Of a DNA stretch of 64,000 nt, positions 59,200 to 64,000 are shown one piece after another (the stretch's first letter is position 1; every line of letters starts with the position of its first letter). This DNA comes from Hyperoodon ampullatus (lineage: Eukaryota > Chordata > Mammalia > Artiodactyla > Ziphiidae). Location: assembly GCA_949752795.1 (NCBI GenBank), contig OX457058.1:164736223-164800222 (forward strand), written 5' to 3'. Made by a program: the position numbers and the translations under genes. The notes beneath the pieces were generated by a model. It searched no databases, was not told the origin of the DNA, and saw only the letters and a list, made by a program, of their open reading frames with translations.

Positions 59200-60250
59200 C
59201 CAGGAGGAAGACTGCAGGGTGGGGAGGGGAGGGCTCCTTGGCCTGACCCCATCCGAGGGAAGGCGGGGTCTTCTCCTCCCCTGGGTTCTTTCAAGGTCCA
59301 GCCTATGAAAAGGAAAGTGAATATTAGGGTTACAGAGAAAGGCAGTTACCAAAACGCCACAGTAACTGCTTCCTGCGTACTCGGGATGGTGCTGGCAGCA
59401 ACAGGCTCGATGGCGACAACAGCGATGCTTTCGGCACCTTTGGCACAAGTGCCCCGGGGCCTTCAAGTGATGTACGAGGTTAAGCGCCAGCCCCAGGACC
59501 TTCTGGCGTCTTCCACGGGTTACCTGCCAGTTTGAATATTGGCACAAGCCCAGATCCCTCGGCCGAAGAGGAAAAGGATGAGTACTGCGTGAGAGAGTCA
59601 CTCTCAGGGACTCTGGGGACGATTTAAGAGACACTTGAGGGGTTGGAGCCCCACAGGGCAGCTGCGGGGGAAGGACGGGGCCCGAGGAATGCTGCTGTGT
59701 GGCTGTTCCTGCTGGTCTAGCCCTCAGCGAAATGGTTGGTTTCCCAGAGTTTCATTGCATTCGGAACCACTGGACTGAGATGACTCCTGAGGGCAAGTTT
59801 GGGAGTAAAGAGAAATGATGACTCCGACTCCAGGCCTAGGAAGGCATCCTGGATGGTGGCGTGGAGCAGAAGCCTGCCTGGGGGACCGGGAGAGTGGACA
59901 GGAACCTGCTGCCTGACAGCAGTGAAGGGAGGGAGGACGACCACGGGGGCAAGAGAAGGCAAAACCGCCTTTTCTCATAATTATCCAGTGACTGGCAGGG
60001 AAGATTTGCTGGCCCACGTGGGCCCAGAATACGGCGCTTCTGAGTACTCTGCCAGGCCTGGGGGTCCCAGGGGGTGGGAGGCAGACTGTGTGCAAGCTAG
60101 GGCAATGGGATGCAATGCCGCTGCGTGTTACAGCCCTGCCTAAACAGGGCACAGGCCCTGCTGGAGCCGCATCCCACGTGGCGCCCATTTCTGCACTAGC
60201 GCCACCACCCACCCTCCCAGACTAACCCCGCTCATGGGACAGACCTTTTC
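59200..60250. promoter_or_regulatory. Locally CpG-richer, GC-rich stretch, possible regulatory region
   Basis: By eye CpG is more frequent here than elsewhere outside SINEs (clusters around gctcgatggcgacaacagcg at 59406-59425, ccccggggccttcaag, tccctcggccgaagagg and at 59990-60060). Long frames on both strands (199 codons minus at 59035-59634, 162 codons minus at 59724-60212) follow from high GC and show no domain. No TATA box or initiator is identified. A CpG-island promoter or enhancer is a guess. Confidence 0.25.
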
Positions 60251-62599
60251 ATAAAAAAACAAAACAAAACTGGAACCGTCCACAGAGCAGAGACTGAACT
60301 CCAAAGCACGCAAACACGATTAACACCCCCAGCTACCTAACCTTCCCCACACCAGCTTTCCTGGCCTCCGAAGGCCAAAGGGAAGAGCGCTTTTCCACTG
60401 TGAAATGATCTCTAAATGCCAAGAGGTATTTTTGAATAGGATCATCTAGGACTTGACATCCGAATCCAGAGGAAACAGAGGAAGTGGACAGATAGACACA
60501 ACGGTATCGACCACAGCCAAACCCTCCCGAACTGCAAGAGGAACTTCTTGCTGAAGTTAGCCAGCCGGCAGGAGACTAATCACACAGCGCCAGCAGAATA
60601 CCCAAGGAAGGAGAACCAGGCAGGAGGGGGCGGGGGAGGGGCAGCTGCTCACTTGCATTTTCTCTCGAGAGAGCCAATCGTCCAGGATGGGAGGGCAGCT
60701 GTGGCCTTTGGGTGATGTCCCAAATGTCCCTGTGACGATTTACCCACCAGATGGAACTGCGCTCAGCGGCTCTGTGCTCAGCAGCTTCTGAAGGGATGGA
60801 ACAAGAGATAGAGACAGAAAAAGAGGAAGATGAAGACACTACCTGGTGTCTTCCATTCTGTACTTGTACCTCTGCTGGATGGCCTAACACGTTTTCTGAC
60901 AAGTAGGGAATTTTCTGACTTTCCCTGGTGGTGTCACAGCCAGTCCCCCACCTGAGCTCTCACTCTTCTCCCTCCCCAGAGATGGAGGGGGCCGGAAGGG
61001 GCGGGGAGGGCACTTTCGTGTATCATTCTTGGAGCCTTACTAATTCAGTGCTTTAGCTGAAACACAGGGAAATGGGGGGTGTCTGAGGAAGAGGTCTCAA
61101 CGGCAGATGGCGCCCCTGTGATTTGCTGCTCATCTTCCAGCCCAGGGAGAGGACCGGTCCCCTAACTCCCAGGGCTTGGTAGCCTCACCTTAGGAAACTC
61201 ATCCAAGTGACCGTGGGAAGAGATGAGGTGCCCCGGCCCATCCGGTGCATTTGATGACAAAGAGGTGGCATCTCCAGGGGGCGGTTGCGTCTAATAGGCT
61301 GTGGCTTTCAAGTTTGGATTAGAAGCTTCCCTGCAGGGAGGAACCCAGGAGAAAGTGGGACCTGGAGCTACCATGCTGAGCTGGTAAAGAGAGACAGCCC
61401 AGGGGCGGGTATAGAATATGCTGGGTGGGTGGGTAGAATACGTGCGCCTGAGTATGTCTGGAGTTCAGTTCTGTGACGTGGTTTGGCCATAGGGTTGTCT
61501 GGATCCCTCTCTCCCCACAGGGGACCCCCATTTCTGTCCCTGTCGCCCCTCCTTTTTCCCTGAGTGGGGAGACAAACTCTGCTCAGCACCACCCTCCCAC
61601 CCACCAAGGCCGGAAGGGGATAGAAAGCAGGAGCTCAGCTGAGGGTGTTCTTTGCCTCTAGTTACAGGAAACAGCCTTCCCCATCCTATTCTCAAAAAAG
61701 GGATTATCCAGTCTGAGGCACTGCCCAGATACAAAGTGTTTCCAGCATCGGAATCTTCCACAACTCTTCTGTTCCTGCCTTAGAAACGAGATGATACAGG
61801 TTCAAAACAAGAAGATTCATTTAAGACAGGAAAAAATGTTTAGGTGTGCAAGAAATAGTGAAGCCCTTTATTTTCTGTAAATCATTATCATTTCAGTTTC
61901 AAGATCCATCCTACCAGGAATATAGGAAATTTCTACTTGGGTTGATGGTTTGGGCTGGGATCCTGGGACCCTGCACCTGCCCAGCGTGCCCCCGGCCCTT
62001 CCCCCAGGGCTGCCCCGGGGCTCCTCTGCTGAAGTCCATCGTGCCATGTCCCATGCCCTCTGTGTGGGACCCCAGACTTCTCTCTGCACTGTCCCCATCG
62101 TAAGGAAATGTCTTCTGACGTGGGGAAGCCTCTTTCCCAGCCCTGCGTTCCGAGTCACTGTGCTTGCTGTTAAATGAAATCCTCCTGTGTGCCCGGCTTT
62201 TGAAACAAAGAAGCAAGGAATCCTGTTGCCATTGTATTCCTCCCTTGAGGAAATGAAGCCAGAACCTGGGAGCTGCTTGATGTGAGACAAGAGGGAGGGG
62301 GAAACACGGGGAGGAGAGAGAGAAGCTGCTATACTGTGTCTTCCTCAGTCACACTTGCTTTCAGAAGGAGTTACAATTCCTGTTGGGATCAGTGAAGGGT
62401 AGAGCTTATCTTCTGTTCATCTTTTAAGTTTGGTTTAGAGTTTGTGATTTATTTCAGAAAATGTCTTACAGCAAAGTAATCCCAAGTGAAGATTCATTTG
62501 TGATATCCTCAGGACAAATGGATCAATCTCAAATATTATTATGCAGAATTCTGATTGGGAGCCATTCACGTTCCCACGTTCCCTAACCAGTCCTACTAT
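60251..62599. other. Unassigned GC-rich sequence
   Basis: No gene or nameable repeat. GC-box-like ggggcggggagg occurs near 60999-61010 and gggggcgggggaggggc near 60626-60643. Frames up to 140 codons have no recognisable motif. Confidence 0.35.
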
Positions 62600-62925
62600 G
62601 TATGCCTTCTTTAAGATGCCACCTCTTACAAGAAGCCTGCTTTGACTGTCACGGTGCATACCAATCCTCACACTCTCTGAATTCCTAGCACTTTTGTGAT
62701 AATTCCTTGTATTTTTTAACAGAATCACATACAGTCCTATTACGGTTCTTCCTCCAACCAGATTGCAGGATTTTACCGCTCCAGTGCACATTGCACAGCA
62801 CTACCTAACTACAACGTGAGATCCTTGAGGGCAGGGATCAAGGCTTTGCCATGCCCTGTCACTCTCCCAGGCCCTCACACAGAGTGGGGTTCCATAAGTA
62901 TTTGTTAAATGAATGGATGAATGGA
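62600..62925 (+). mobile_element. L2 LINE 3' end
   Basis: Sense L2 order: atgccacctcttacaagaag, acgtgagatccttgagggca, gcaagg-type decayed middle, and ccataagtatttgttaaatg at the tail. Confidence 0.8.
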
Positions 62926-62965
62926 TGGATGGATTGGATGGATTGGATGGATTGGATGGATGGAT
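62911..62965. repeat. (ATGG)n-derived simple repeat with a 9-base sub-repeat
   Basis: Grows out of the L2 tail: gaatggatgaatggatgg, then a nine-base unit attggatgg repeated three times, then atggatg. Confidence 0.93.
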
Positions 62966-64000
62966 GTCTTGTACAGTCGTAACCAATTACCATCACCATT
63001 AGATATTTCTTCTTTGTTTTTCCCCCTCTCAGCAATAATTCAGTGGAGAAATTGTTTCAAGTTCACATTCACTCATGGAAAGAAAGGAATGTCCCATTAC
63101 TTTTCTTCTTTCTATGGAATCAGACAACTACAGAATGTTGTTTAAGGCACAGATTACTGTTCTACATAAAATGTTGAAACTTAGAACCATAGATTATGCT
63201 AGCATTATGTGTATTTCTATTTCATACATTTGCAACTTATGCTGTTGATTCCAGAATGTTGGAGTTCTCCAAGGTTCTTCATTTCAAAACAAATTTCTGT
63301 CTTACTGAGGCCTTGCACTTGTTCTTTGTCTCAGGTGTCTGTAAATGATTCAATTTTGAGTCATTCATATAGGCAGTTTGTAGATAACAGATACTGGAAA
63401 ACATTTTAAGTTATCATATTCCAAGTGAGGAAAAAAATCTATATTTATCCTGAATGATTCCAAGTGATGAATCCTTAAATGACCTTTAAAATTCATTTAC
63501 TAAACGTTAACTCTTTCAAATGGGTTATGCGAGACATTTCAAAAAAAAATTTTTTAGTTTTAGATTCTTGTAATGTATTTTTAAATTTATTTCCTAGAAC
63601 AAGTCATACCTAAAGGCAATACATAAAGGCAAATGAGTGTTGGCTTGTGTGCCATCTCAAATTCACCCAGCCATGTATGCACTGGCATTTTAAGACGGAA
63701 TAGTTTTGAGTTCAGGGTGTGTGTGCACCACTCTTGTTCCTGCGGTTGATGTAAATTCACAGACGTGGCGAGGTAAAAGTGACCATTGGGGGGTCCGTGT
63801 TCTGTCTCTAGATGTCTTCCCAGATACTTTCCATTTACCTGGACCACTGCCCTCTGCCCTGGGCTCCCCTCACACACTGCATCCTTCCAACCTCCCCTCC
63901 AGCTCACCCCAGATTTGGGCTCCCCTCCTCTGCTCCTATTCTCCTCAAAGGCCCTTATGCAACACCATGGTTTTGGATTTGCTGTTTATCCAACAAATAT
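62966..64000. other. Unassigned sequence to the right edge
   Basis: AT-rich to about 63600, then more mixed. A 106-codon minus frame (63587-63907; WKDAVCEGSPGQRAVVQVNG) has no recognised domain. No repeat named. Confidence 0.35.

Noticed and set aside
59035..59634. 199-codon minus frame as a gene
   Set aside because: No domain, Cys/His/Arg-rich mixed composition typical of GC-rich antisense, and competing plus frame; length is compatible with chance at high GC.

Overview
The window looks like nuclear DNA of a cetacean (whale or dolphin), and I see no intact protein-coding gene in it. The call rests on fourteen SINEs (eleven about 200 bp, three about 335 bp) that open with cttccctggtgg, carry a tRNA-like A box (tggcgcagtgg) and B box (gggttcgtgcc), and end in a poly-A or A-rich tail. 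I recognise these as the tRNA-Glu-derived CHR SINEs of the cetacean/hippo/ruminant lineage. The abundant short form, which lacks most of the 3' part of the long form, fits whales and dolphins. Around them lies an ordinary placental repeat set: L1, L2, MIR, MLT1-type LTRs, hAT MER elements and a Tigger1/pogo element. Species cannot be fixed from the sequence alone.

Layout. 1-1.5 kb: the 5' part of a minus-strand L1 with a broken ORF1 and the start of ORF2, running off the left edge. 2.5-8.3 kb: MIR, L2, two SINEs with clear target-site duplications, and a solo MLT1 LTR. 9.1-10.4 kb: an L1 with a 5' inversion. 10.9-11.6 kb: an MLT1 LTR split by a SINE. 12.9-14.2 kb: an L1 fragment split by a long SINE. 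14.9-17.4 kb: hAT and L2 relics and a GATA microsatellite. 17.4-20.0 kb: a nearly full-length dead Tigger1 with recognisable transposase pieces and a nested SINE. 20.1-26.8 kb: LTR relic, GT microsatellite, two truncated L1 3' ends, a SINE and older relics. 26.8-29.6 kb: short protein-like frames that no repeat I know explains. 29.6-40 kb: mostly unassigned sequence with two SINEs and two odd open frames. 40-55.3 kb: six more SINEs, L2, MIR and MER5 relics, and a 1 kb minus-strand L1 with target-site duplication. 55.3-64 kb: more GC-rich, with purine-rich simple repeats, two L2 3' ends and a locally CpG-richer stretch near 59.2-60.3 kb.

No operon, CRISPR array, rRNA or functional tRNA was seen. 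The reading frames that remain are transposon proteins, frames crossing SINEs, or unassigned frames under 200 codons. The best candidates for something not yet explained are the decayed protein-like stretch at 26.96-29.01 kb, the overlapping antisense frames at 38.2-38.8 kb, and the unusually CpG-rich SINE at 48.85-49.07 kb.
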